Assembly: GCA_900770345.1 (NCBI GenBank)
Contig: CAAGKF010000073.1
Span: 1-64,000 of the forward strand
DNA: 64,000 bases
Direction of reading: 5' to 3'
From: Lachnospiraceae bacterium
Lineage (GTDB): Bacteria > Bacillota > Clostridia > Lachnospirales > Lachnospiraceae
Positions within the stretch are counted from its first letter, which is position 1. Each line of letters begins with the position of its first letter. Below are positions 1-7,479 of this stretch, piece by piece. A program made the translations under genes and the position numbers. A model generated the notes under the pieces. It saw only the letters and a program-made list of their open reading frames with translations, ran no database searches and had not been told where the DNA came from.

Positions 1-414
1 CTCCAGAGAAGCCGCAAGCATTCCGAAGCGGTAGGTAGACTGTATGATAAATCCCTCAGCCCCGAATTTTACCATCTGTTCCACATATTCCTTTTCACTG
101 TTGAAATTCAGCTCACTGTTTCCGATCAGTATCTGATAGCCCGAAGCTCTGGCCGTTTCCTCTATTCCTTTTAAAGCCTGAGCCGCATAAGGCTTTGACA
201 CATCATCCAGGATCACACCCAGGACCGCACTGGTCTTCACCTTCATGGCACGGGCGGCAGCACTGGGCTCATAGCCTGTCTCATCAATGATCTGCTGTAT
301 ACGCTGCTGTGTTTCTTCTGACATCTTATTGGTCTTTCCGTTCAGGTAGAAGGAGACTGTAGTCTTAGACACACCCGCCTTCTCTGCGATCTCATTAATT
401 GTCAGTTTCTTCAT
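1..414 (-). CDS. LacI-family transcriptional regulator (N-terminal part, cut by window edge)
   Basis: The visible 138 residues begin with a LacI-type helix-turn-helix (TINEIAEKAGVSKTTVSFYLN, about residues 5-25) followed by the start of a periplasmic-binding-protein-like sensor domain (VLGVILDDVSKPYAAQALKG). The gene runs off the left edge, so the C-terminal two thirds are not seen. It lies downstream of the heparinase-like gene and the glycosaminoglycan PTS operon, the position held by RegR-type repressors in streptococcal hyaluronan loci. I infer that it represses that operon by binding GTAAAC/GTTTAC-type sites near 6.55 kb. The inducing sugar is unknown. The ATG at 414 follows a short leader and a promoter-like element at 488-496. 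Confidence 0.9.
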   Translation of the reverse strand, partial: MKKLTINEIAEKAGVSKTTVSFYLNGKTNKMSEETQQRIQQIIDETGYEPSAAARAMKVKTSAVLGVILDDVSKPYAAQALKGIEETARASGYQILIGNSELNFNSEKEYVEQMVKFGAEGFIIQSTYRFGMLAASLE

Positions 415-487
415 AGCAACCTCCGCACCACTTTCTGAACATATCTGTATTCCGGACAGCTGCCGGCGATACCGTCCCCTTTGGGTC

Positions 488-496
488 AGTATATCA
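488..496 (-). promoter_or_regulatory. Extended -10 promoter for the LacI-type regulator
   Basis: On the minus strand the motif reads TGA-TATACT, an extended -10, with no good -35 at standard spacing. Transcription would start near 481, giving a leader of about 65 nt before the regulator ATG. It would let the regulator be made independently of the upstream operon. There is no gene between 415 and 524. Confidence 0.45.
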
Positions 497-524
497 TAAT
501 TTTTTCGGTCAAGGAACCCGTTTC

Positions 525-2642
525 TTAATTTTTCAGCCGGATCCTGATATATTCTCCTTTTATCTCCTTCAGGATCACCGTTTTTCCGTAAACAGGCACC
601 CCATGACATGTATACATTTTTCCGCCTCTGAAGGTTTCCCTGTTCCACACCAGAATGGTCTGCTTCTGTCCTTTTGCTCCGCGGATGTCCCAGGCTGTCA
701 CTGTCTGACCGGATACCGGCTCTTTCCTTCCGAACTGAAACACCTCTGCCGGTTCTGCCTCTGTTCCTTCCGCCGCAAAGATTACAGAAAAGGTCATTCT
801 GTCCTCCATTGCACATTCCTTCACCAGTACATAGGCTTCTGTTTTTTCATTATATCGTTTGGATATTATTCCTCTCTCCGTTTTCAACGGTTCCTGCGAA
901 AATACATTAAGACGCACATCTCCGTTTTTCAGGATCACTCTGCCCGCCTCTTCCCGCACCTGAACCTGATCATCCAGATGAAAATACTCCCGCAGCTGAT
1001 GCTTTCCCGGGCAGATTATATCCTGCACCGTAAGCCATACTCCGACGTCCAGCACAAGTACCCTGCGAAGGATCATATAAGGTGTTCCGTCTCTCAAAAT
1101 CCCGTGAAAAGGCATTTCCATATAGTGAGCATCCTCCTGCTCCCGAAAATAATTTTTCAGATTTTCTCCGAAACCGGCATATGTCCAGGAACCGTCCGGT
1201 TCTCCGCCGGACTGCCCGTCGATCACGCACACATTATGGGCCTGAGGGCTTTTCAGAATGCAGCGCAGCGGCTCATCCTCCCGGTAAGAGTAGCGTCCGC
1301 TGTCTATAAGAAAAGGACGTCCTTTATGATACAGACACAGCTGTGTCTGATCTGCATGACCATGCCCGCTTCCCAGAGGCCCGTTGGTCATCCATGTAAA
1401 ATCCGCAGTCTCCGTCCAGCTGTTCCGGAGGTACAGATTCCCGCTGTCCTCACAGTACCAGCTGAGCTGCTCCGGAAGCATGGGCTCCAGAGCTTCATAG
1501 ATCCGTATTCCGGGTGCTCCCAAAAGCCACGCACTGGCCATATCCATATGTTCCCCGCCCGCGAAACGATAAACGCCGCCCTGATTCGAAAACAACTCAG
1601 CAAGCACCGCTGCCCTCACCATTACGTCTCTCGTATCTGTGACATCACTGTCGCACTGCGGCAGCTGCATGCGGGCCGGGTCTGAACTGTAAAGCACATG
1701 ACGGCTCATGACGAGCACTGCTCTGACCAGCCACCCTTCTCCCTGCTTCCCGCTCTGCTCTGAGTCTTTTTTTCCGACGGCATATTCCGCGCAGGCTACC
1801 GGCCGTATTCCGGATTTTTCCGCCTGCAACGCGAAAACCAGCAATCCGGCGCATGCATTCAGCACCTCCGCATGATACATAGCCGACTGTTCCCAGTGAG
1901 AACCGTCCTCCAGAATCTGAAGCTCCAGCTGTTCTTTCAGCTCCTTCCAGGCCCATTCCTCCAGGCCGCGTTCCGGAAGAAATTCCCTGAACCAGAGATA
2001 ACCGGCGCAGACAGCGGCAGTCTGAAGTATTCCCCAGTTGCTGAGAGTATATTTCCCGATATATCGCTTCCGCAGGTTTTCAAACTGCCGTCCCATATTT
2101 TCCAGTAGTCTTTCCGCTTCCCCACGATCCATAAAGCCTGTTCCGATCAGATTGAGCAGCAGGCCGCACCAGTTAAAGCAGCGGATGCCGGTATCGATCG
2201 TCCTGGTGGCCTCTGTCCCCTGATCGGTGATGGGATTTTTCTCTGTCCAGTCAGAAAGATACCAGCGGAGCTTGTCAATGTAATCCGTCTTTCCCGTCAG
2301 AGCATACGCCTGCCACAGCTTGGGAAGAAAATCATGACGGTTCAGCATATATACCCACTCCGGATCACCGTTGGGACTGACTGTCCAGCTGTCCAGTTTC
2401 ATGAAATAAGGCGTTCTGCAGGGCTCCATATCCCATCTGTCCCGAAAGAAAAACGTCTGCTCCATCAGAAGCTCTGCCTGATGAAGCAGCATCTCCTTCT
2501 CCTGTCTGCAATATTTTTCTATATATCCGGAGATCTCCTGATATCCCAGAAAAGACAAGCGGAACTCCAGCCTGCTTTTCAATGCCGCAAAGCGTTCCTC
2601 CGGCTGTTCTTTTATCTCCTGTGCCATACTTATTATTTTCAT
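525..2642 (-). CDS. Heparinase II/III-family polysaccharide lyase
   Basis: A 705-residue protein with an N-terminal alpha-helical toroid region (for example TIDTGIRCFNW) and a C-terminal heparinase II/III-like beta domain from about residue 400, including GSGHGHADQTQ near 422-432. No signal peptide is visible, so it probably acts in the cytoplasm on imported oligosaccharides. Similar intracellular lyases accompany PTS IIA-IID and GH88 genes in streptococcal hyaluronan loci and cleave uronate-containing disaccharides or oligosaccharides. The exact substrate here (hyaluronan, chondroitin or heparin fragments) is inferred only. The start is unclear: AAAGGAG abuts the ATG at 2642 and lies 15 nt from the ATG at 2627. 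A terminator-like hairpin separates it from the IID gene. Confidence 0.88.
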   Translation of the reverse strand: MKIISMAQEIKEQPEERFAALKSRLEFRLSFLGYQEISGYIEKYCRQEKEMLLHQAELLMEQTFFFRDRWDMEPCRTPYFMKLDSWTVSPNGDPEWVYMLNRHDFLPKLWQAYALTGKTDYIDKLRWYLSDWTEKNPITDQGTEATRTIDTGIRCFNWCGLLLNLIGTGFMDRGEAERLLENMGRQFENLRKRYIGKYTLSNWGILQTAAVCAGYLWFREFLPERGLEEWAWKELKEQLELQILEDGSHWEQSAMYHAEVLNACAGLLVFALQAEKSGIRPVACAEYAVGKKDSEQSGKQGEGWLVRAVLVMSRHVLYSSDPARMQLPQCDSDVTDTRDVMVRAAVLAELFSNQGGVYRFAGGEHMDMASAWLLGAPGIRIYEALEPMLPEQLSWYCEDSGNLYLRNSWTETADFTWMTNGPLGSGHGHADQTQLCLYHKGRPFLIDSGRYSYREDEPLRCILKSPQAHNVCVIDGQSGGEPDGSWTYAGFGENLKNYFREQEDAHYMEMPFHGILRDGTPYMILRRVLVLDVGVWLTVQDIICPGKHQLREYFHLDDQVQVREEAGRVILKNGDVRLNVFSQEPLKTERGIISKRYNEKTEAYVLVKECAMEDRMTFSVIFAAEGTEAEPAEVFQFGRKEPVSGQTVTAWDIRGAKGQKQTILVWNRETFRGGKMYTCHGVPVYGKTVILKEIKGEYIRIRLKN

Positions 2643-2701
2643 CTCCTTTGTCCCATCTCCTGTTTCCGTTTTTCCCGTTTATAATCAGATCTTACCAACG
2701 G

Positions 2702-2731
2702 AAAAAGCGGAGGCGCCTTTGCACCCCCGCT
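2702..2731 (-). terminator. Rho-independent terminator between IID and lyase genes
   Basis: Five bases after the IID stop codon the minus-strand transcript can form an 11-pair stem (AGCGGGGGTGC against GGCGCCTCCGCT, with G-U pairs) closed by a short loop and followed by TTTTT. It sits inside an apparently single operon, so it probably reduces, rather than abolishes, expression of the downstream lyase. I saw no convincing separate promoter for the lyase between 2643 and 2701. Confidence 0.75.
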
Positions 2732-2736
2732 CCGGA

Positions 2737-3546
2737 TTATGCGATCAAATGCAGTACGGATAACACAACTCCAAGGATAATGGTCAGTACCACCAGCTTG
2801 TAGGTGCTCCATTTCTTTACCTTGATCAGGTAGAAGATCAATCCTGTAAACAGCACCGGAAGCAGCTTCGGCGCAATGGCGTCCACCATATCCTGAATAG
2901 CCACGATTTTCTGCTGGTTATCCGGCATATTCGCCACATACTGGATCGGCGTTGTGATTTTTACAAAATTTACTGCCAGACCGGAAATGACGGTCACACC
3001 GATCATACTGGCGATATTGGATATCATTTCCATCTTCTCGCTTAAGGTTGCAATGATATTGGTACCCAGCTTGTAGCCCCAGAGTCCGGTCAGCACTTTT
3101 ACAGCCAGAAGAATCGCGTTCATCGCCACAAAGAACAGGACCGGCCCCATGATCATACCGTCCTGAGCCAGAGATGCGCCGATCGTCGCAAACAGAGGAG
3201 CCAGACAAAACTGAGCCAGGGAATCGCCGATACCGGCCAGAGGTCCCATCAATGCCATCTTAATGCTGCGGATCTCCTTGGCAGGAGTCTGATTTTCCAG
3301 CATTACCAGATGAAGGCTGGTGATAAAGGGCACAAAATGGATATTGGTGTTGAAGAATTCGATATTCTCCTTCAGTGCTGCCTGCAGCTGGTCATCATCA
3401 TCCTTATACATCTTGCGCAGTGCCGGGTAAAGGATATTGGCATAGCCCAGTCCCTGATAGTTTCCGTAGTTAAAGCCGTTCTGCAGGAAATACGCACGAA
3501 GGCTTGTCTTGATATAATCACTCTTTTGCAGTCTGTTAGATGCCAT
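2737..3546 (-). CDS. PTS mannose/fructose/sorbose family IID component
   Basis: An integral membrane subunit of a mannose-family PTS permease, working with IIC as the sugar channel. It has the family's length (269 aa from ATG 3546), the typical start region with KTSLRAYFLQNGFNYGNYQG, and the GPLAGIGDSLAQ motif, followed by hydrophobic helices at the C terminus. The longer reading frame begins with TTG at 3558 directly against its ribosome site. ATG 3546 lies 12 bases after GGAGG and is preferred. It overlaps the end of the IIC gene by 11 bp, so the two are translationally coupled. With IIA, IIB and GH88 around it, the cargo is likely an unsaturated glycosaminoglycan oligosaccharide. Confidence 0.93.
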   Translation of the reverse strand: MASNRLQKSDYIKTSLRAYFLQNGFNYGNYQGLGYANILYPALRKMYKDDDDQLQAALKENIEFFNTNIHFVPFITSLHLVMLENQTPAKEIRSIKMALMGPLAGIGDSLAQFCLAPLFATIGASLAQDGMIMGPVLFFVAMNAILLAVKVLTGLWGYKLGTNIIATLSEKMEMISNIASMIGVTVISGLAVNFVKITTPIQYVANMPDNQQKIVAIQDMVDAIAPKLLPVLFTGLIFYLIKVKKWSTYKLVVLTIILGVVLSVLHLIA

Positions 3547-4324
3547 CTTCAAATTCAACCTCCACTTCTTCTACCGAATTGCTTCCGCCCTTGCCTGCAT
3601 GGAAGAATACCAGCAGCGCAATTGCTGTTCCAAGTACCGCTACCCCCATAACCGGAAGACTTAAGTATGCGATCGCGATATAACCAAGGAGTACAAAAGG
3701 AATCAGTTCCTTCTTTGCCATTACATTCAAGATCATGGCAAAGCCGATAGCCGGCAGCATCTTTCCTGCCACTCCCAGACCTGTGCTGAGCCATCCCGGG
3801 ATAAAGGAGATCAGCTTCTGCAGTCCCTCAGAGCTGAAGGCTCCTCCGAAGCCGATCAGGAAGCCTACCGCCGCAAATACCCAGATGGTAGCATTGGCCG
3901 CAATACGGAAAGTTTTGAAATCCTTACGATCCAGCGCCTTATAGGCTGTACCGGTAAGTGTAGTTGCAAATGTATAGGTAGCAGTGATAACAAACTGGAA
4001 TGCCACCGCAAAGGGGAAAGATAATGCCAGAGCGGATCCTACATCAATACCGGAATCCTTCATTGTGATGGCAATGATGGTGCCCACAATTCCGGGGCCC
4101 ATAGGGTTAGGCGGTACAGATCCTCCCTGAGATACGCCGAAGCCCATAAATGCCAGTTCACCTACAGCTCCCATTGCCAGGCCTGTGGGAAGATCTCCCA
4201 GGATAATACCCACGCCCGTTGCCATGATCAGACAGCGGTTGGTATAAATACCGAACAGCATGCCTGCCAGACAGAATCCGCTCCAAAGACCGATTAACAC
4301 ACATTGAACTAAACTGATCGTCAC
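3536..4324 (-). CDS. PTS mannose/fructose/sorbose family IIC component
   Basis: A polytopic membrane protein of 262 residues with at least six hydrophobic segments and family motifs such as GDLPTGLAMGAVGELAFMGF. It is the main translocation subunit with IID. The acidic C-terminal tail (VEEVEVEFEDG) overlaps the IID start. Translation begins at a GTG at 4324 with GGAGGA eight bases upstream. It lies 13 bp after IIB and follows the gene order of N-acetylgalactosamine and hyaluronan-disaccharide type PTS systems. Substrate assignment rests on the neighbouring GH88 and lyase genes. Confidence 0.93.
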   Translation of the reverse strand: MTISLVQCVLIGLWSGFCLAGMLFGIYTNRCLIMATGVGIILGDLPTGLAMGAVGELAFMGFGVSQGGSVPPNPMGPGIVGTIIAITMKDSGIDVGSALALSFPFAVAFQFVITATYTFATTLTGTAYKALDRKDFKTFRIAANATIWVFAAVGFLIGFGGAFSSEGLQKLISFIPGWLSTGLGVAGKMLPAIGFAMILNVMAKKELIPFVLLGYIAIAYLSLPVMGVAVLGTAIALLVFFHAGKGGSNSVEEVEVEFEDGI

Positions 4325-4337
4325 GACTGTCTCCTCC

Positions 4338-4829
4338 TTAATCTAAGTATTTGTTCAGATCTACCTTTGCGGCGCCGTCATCGCCGGACGCGGTAGTCTT
4401 AGTATTGAACACAATGCCGTACTTATCCCTGAGCTCCTTTAAAGCTGCCTTGTCCTCAGGTCCCAGGGCAATATATTTGCTGATCTCCTCTTTGCCGGGA
4501 GCACGATGGATATTTCCCACGTTGATCTCCTTTACGGGAACACCGCCCGCCACCAGCTTCAGAGCGTCCTCTGTAGTCTTGCACACAATGAAAATAGACT
4601 GCTTCGGTGATGCCTTCATGATCACATCGCAGGTGTGCTGCACAGAAAAGAAACGCATGGCGATGGATTTGGGCACAACTGCCTTCATCAGCGTCTGCTG
4701 CATGGGATCTTCACTGGCGGAATCGTTTGCCACAATCACCGTATTCACGCCCAGTGCCTTGATCCAAAGCTGTCCCTGTCCGTGGATCAGGCGTTCATCA
4801 ATTCGAAAAGCTACAATATTTGGTACCAT
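4338..4829 (-). CDS. PTS mannose/fructose/sorbose family IIB component
   Basis: A cytoplasmic 163-residue phosphocarrier. The family signature RIDERLIHGQ places the phosphorylated histidine at His16, which receives phosphate from IIA and passes it to the incoming sugar. Length and the SIFIVCKTTEDALKLVAGG region fit the SorB/AgaV family. ATG 4829 has GGAGG seven bases upstream. It lies between the GH88 gene and IIC, as in streptococcal glycosaminoglycan loci. Confidence 0.94.
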   Translation of the reverse strand: MVPNIVAFRIDERLIHGQGQLWIKALGVNTVIVANDSASEDPMQQTLMKAVVPKSIAMRFFSVQHTCDVIMKASPKQSIFIVCKTTEDALKLVAGGVPVKEINVGNIHRAPGKEEISKYIALGPEDKAALKELRDKYGIVFNTKTTASGDDGAAKVDLNKYLD

Positions 4830-4877
4830 ACCATATCCTCCTGTTATTTATAATTATTTAAAAATTACTTTTATTGC

Positions 4878-6068
4878 TTACCAATACAGATTCCAGTCTC
4901 TGCGGAAACGCATCAGCGCTTCCATATAATAATAATCTCCCCATATATTTCCTTCATCCACACCCTTGCCGGAATGCCAGGAATATACTCCGTGATAAAG
5001 GACAGGATTTCCCGGCTTTACTTCGCTGCCTGCATAATTTTCTATAAGAGAGCGAAGAATCCGATGCATCGCAAAACGGTAAACCGTTTTTTCCGGATCA
5101 ACCTCCGGCAGATATTTCTCCATTTCATGAATGCCGCAGACAGCCACAGCCGCTGCCGAAGAGTCGCGGGACTGACCGGAGCCGTCACTGAAGATCAGAT
5201 CCCAGTAGCACACATCATCTTCCGGAAGACGGTTTAAAAAGTAATTTGTCATCCCTTTAAAGAGATTGACGGAAACAGGATTGTGGTTTTCCCTGTAATT
5301 CAGCGGAATTCCGTAAACACCCCAGGCCTGCCCTCTGGCCCATGCAGAATCATCACTGTATCCCTGGCGTGTCACGCCCTTTACCGGATCTCCTGTTTCC
5401 GGATCAAAGTAAAAGGTATGAAAGGCGGATGCATCATCCCGGATCACGTAATTGCAGGCTTTCTCATAATGACGCTCCGCAGCTGTCCGGTATTTTTGAT
5501 CTCCGGTAACCTCAGAAGCCCAGTACAGAAGCGGAATATTCATAAGACAGTCAATGATCAGACGGTAATTATCCTTCGCTCCCAGCTCTCCCCAGGCCTG
5601 GATGAAGCCGTCCCTCTCTCTGAATCGTTCCATCAGCTTATCTGCAGCCAGAATGCCCGCTTTTCTGGCTTTTTCCGATCCTGTCAGTTTATAGCCTGCC
5701 ACACAGGAAAGAGAATAGAGAAATCCCAGATCGTGATGGTCCAGCTCAATCCTCTTTTCCACTCTGTTTAAAAAGGAATCCACATTTTCTTCCGCTCTCT
5801 GTCTGAAAACCGGATCTCCGGTGTATTCATAGCAAAGCCACAGCAGTCCCGTCCAGAATCCATCAGTCCACTCAATATTGTCGATCACTCCGTAAACCTG
5901 CTCTTTGGTGGCCGGAGTCGGAAATCTTTTGCCGAAGTAATCCAGATTTACCCTTGTCTGCTCCACCACATAATCCATCGCCTTTTCCACTTCTTCTTTG
6001 GTAAGAAGGGCCGTCTCCAGATATTTTTCACGGAAACGGATTGGTTCTACCTGAATCGTTTTTATCAT
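4878..6068 (-). CDS. ugl: Unsaturated glucuronyl hydrolase, GH88 family
   Basis: A 396-residue cytoplasmic enzyme expected to remove the 4,5-unsaturated uronic acid from the non-reducing end of oligosaccharides made by polysaccharide lyases, by hydrating the vinyl ether bond. Asp113 (HHDLGF) and Asp173 (IIDCLMNIP) sit 60 residues apart, as the two catalytic aspartates do in characterised GH88 enzymes. WTDGFWTGLLW near 67-77 and a C-terminal GDYYYMEALMRF are family motifs. No signal peptide is visible. It lies between PTS IIA and IIB, so phosphorylated or free unsaturated disaccharides entering by the PTS are the likely substrate. The ATG follows GGGGAG. Confidence 0.92.
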   Translation of the reverse strand: MIKTIQVEPIRFREKYLETALLTKEEVEKAMDYVVEQTRVNLDYFGKRFPTPATKEQVYGVIDNIEWTDGFWTGLLWLCYEYTGDPVFRQRAEENVDSFLNRVEKRIELDHHDLGFLYSLSCVAGYKLTGSEKARKAGILAADKLMERFRERDGFIQAWGELGAKDNYRLIIDCLMNIPLLYWASEVTGDQKYRTAAERHYEKACNYVIRDDASAFHTFYFDPETGDPVKGVTRQGYSDDSAWARGQAWGVYGIPLNYRENHNPVSVNLFKGMTNYFLNRLPEDDVCYWDLIFSDGSGQSRDSSAAAVAVCGIHEMEKYLPEVDPEKTVYRFAMHRILRSLIENYAGSEVKPGNPVLYHGVYSWHSGKGVDEGNIWGDYYYMEALMRFRRDWNLYW

Positions 6069-6093
6069 GATTATCTCCCCATTTTACTGAATC

Positions 6094-6528
6094 CTACAGT
6101 CCGCCTTCAAACTGCGGCTCTTCCTCATCATTTCCCAGCTGATCAAAGTCCACAACACCATTTGCTCCTGCTGCGGCCGCCATCGATGCCAGATCATCCA
6201 GTCCGGCTGCCATTCTGGAAAATACAGCCTCTACCACCACCGGCATATTTGTTCCGGCGATCAGGCGGATGTGTTTTCCGCTCATTTCCTGCTTTAATGC
6301 CGCTGCCGTATTGAACGGTGTTCCTCCCACCAAATCTGCCAGGATCAGGATCTCATTCCCTTCCAGAGATTCCACAGCGGCTGTCATAGCCTCCTTCAGA
6401 TCTGCTGAGCTCTGTCCGGCCTCAAAGTCCACACATACCACCTGCTCAGGCTTTCCGGCTACCAGCTCCACAGCACTTAAAATTCCGCTTGGAAAATGAC
6501 CGTGACCCGTAATAACAATTCCTACCAT
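6094..6528 (-). CDS. PTS mannose/fructose family IIA component (first gene of operon)
   Basis: A 144-residue soluble phosphocarrier with the active-site His9 in ITGHGHFPSG and the domain end motif ADLVGGTPFNTAA. It takes phosphate from HPr and gives it to IIB. The acidic C-terminal tail (NDEEEPQFEGG) is longer than the minimal domain. It is the first gene after a clear sigma-A promoter at 6575-6603 and has AGGAG eight bases before the ATG, so it defines the operon start. Confidence 0.93.
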   Translation of the reverse strand: MVGIVITGHGHFPSGILSAVELVAGKPEQVVCVDFEAGQSSADLKEAMTAAVESLEGNEILILADLVGGTPFNTAAALKQEMSGKHIRLIAGTNMPVVVEAVFSRMAAGLDDLASMAAAAGANGVVDFDQLGNDEEEPQFEGGL

Positions 6529-6550
6529 ACCTGCTCTCCTTTTGTTTTTA

Positions 6551-6564
6551 GTAAACTGATTTAC
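6551..6564. promoter_or_regulatory. GTAAA-N4-TTTAC operator just downstream of the PTS start site
   Basis: An inverted repeat GTAAACTGATTTAC lies at about +3 to +16 relative to the inferred PTS transcription start, where a bound repressor would block transcription. The half sites fit the usual LacI-family pattern. The LacI-type regulator at the end of this locus is the likely binder, which is inference. Confidence 0.6.
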
Positions 6565-6574
6565 TTACGAGGTG

Positions 6575-6603
6575 AGTATAGCTAATATGCCAAGAACTGT
6601 CAA
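6575..6603 (-). promoter_or_regulatory. Sigma-A promoter of the glycosaminoglycan PTS operon
   Basis: On the minus strand TTGACA (6598-6603) and TATACT (6575-6580) are separated by exactly 17 bp, close to a perfect consensus. Transcription would start near 6567, about 40 nt before the IIA ATG. So strong a promoter suggests expression depends on repression, in line with the operator at 6551-6564. Confidence 0.85.
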
Positions 6604-6744
6604 TGGTATTTTTTAAAAAAAGCTTAATTTTGTTATATTTATATAATTTATCTTAATTTTATTGTGCACTATGTCTATTTTAATTGTGTGTCATTTATTG
6701 AATACGTATGAATTGTTCGTGTTGTATATTCAATTCAAAATTCA

Positions 6745-6838
6745 GTAAACATCCACGGTTTACCAGGCTGTGGATCTGTTTACTTTAAAAATGTTTACTC
6801 ATCATGTTTACTTTATCCGGTTTACTCCCTCCGTTTAA
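6745..6838. repeat. Array of GTTTAC hexamers upstream of the PTS promoter
   Basis: One GTAAAC (6745) is followed by GTTTAC at 6758, 6778, 6793, 6806 and 6820 and a GTTTAA at 6833. Spacings are 20, 15, 13, 14 and 13 bp, mostly in direct orientation. It lies about 180-270 bp upstream of the PTS start site. The rest of the 6529-6939 gap is AT-rich and holds the PTS promoter, its operator and the ogt terminator, with no gene seen. The hexamer matches the half site of the operator at 6551-6564, so it may be a multi-site regulator platform. Confidence 0.65.
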
Positions 6839-6896
6839 CTCCTGCACACAGTGAAATGCCTGCATACTGAGGCTGCTCCCCCACAAAACTAAAAAT

Positions 6897-6931
6897 GGAG
6901 AATGTACAGTTCAGGAAACCATACATTCTCC
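6897..6931 (-). terminator. Terminator after ogt
   Basis: GGAGAATGTA (6897-6906) and TACATTCTCC (6922-6931) form a perfect 10-bp stem with a 15-nt loop. On the minus strand it is followed by ATTTTTAGTTTT. It lies 8 bases after the ogt stop codon. Confidence 0.88.
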
Positions 6932-6939
6932 ATCATTTT

Positions 6940-7479
6940 TCATAACGCTGTTCCTTTTGCCGGGATAAAAAATTTTCTCATATCATTTCCCTCAAGCCTC
7001 AGAAGCGCAGCTTTATTCTTTATTCCTCCGCCGTAACCTGTCAGATTTCCCTTTGCGCCTACAACCCTGTGGCAGGGAATGATGATACAAATGGGATTCC
7101 ATCCCACTGCGCCCCCGACAGCCTGGGCAGACATTCGTTTTATTCCACGGCTTCGGGCAATGATTTTTGAAATATCATTGTACATCAAAGTCCCGCCGAA
7201 AGGGATCGTATTCATGACATTCACTACCTCCTGCCGAAAAGGAGTCAGCTCCTTTATTTTATATTCCGGAGTAAACTCCGGATCTCTTCCGCTGAAATAA
7301 ATATCAAGCCACCTGACAGTCTCCTCAAAAACCGGCAGTTCCTTTTCTTCGCAGTCCGTTACATGTTTTGAAACATCTCTTGAACCTTCAAACCACAGAC
7401 CGGTCAGATACCTGCCGTCGCTGTTCATAATCATATTATCAAAACTGTCAGGCGTCCTGTATGTCCATTTATATGTCAT
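6940..7479 (-). CDS. ogt: Methylated-DNA-protein cysteine methyltransferase
   Basis: Transfers the alkyl group from O6-alkylguanine in DNA to its own cysteine, repairing the base once per molecule. The active-site PCHRV motif is preceded by the AVGGAVGWNPICIII region, and GYGGGIKNKAALLRLE follows, all standard for this family. From ATG 7479 it is 179 residues, a normal length. This start is chosen because AGGAG lies eight bases upstream and a sigma-A-like promoter lies at 7516-7544. The reading frame nevertheless stays open upstream to a TTG at 7851, joining it to a sigma-K head. A 303-residue fusion protein is therefore formally possible. Confidence 0.9.
   Translation of the reverse strand: MTYKWTYRTPDSFDNMIMNSDGRYLTGLWFEGSRDVSKHVTDCEEKELPVFEETVRWLDIYFSGRDPEFTPEYKIKELTPFRQEVVNVMNTIPFGGTLMYNDISKIIARSRGIKRMSAQAVGGAVGWNPICIIIPCHRVVGAKGNLTGYGGGIKNKAALLRLEGNDMRKFFIPAKGTAL

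Noticed and set aside
603..1685. 360-residue plus-strand open frame
   Set aside because: Antisense to the heparinase-like gene, rich in Cys, His, Phe and Ser as antisense frames are, with no promoter or ribosome site.
6529..6939. Possible sigma-54 promoter for the PTS operon
   Set aside because: No TGGCAC-N5-TTGCA element was found, and a near-perfect sigma-A promoter is present.
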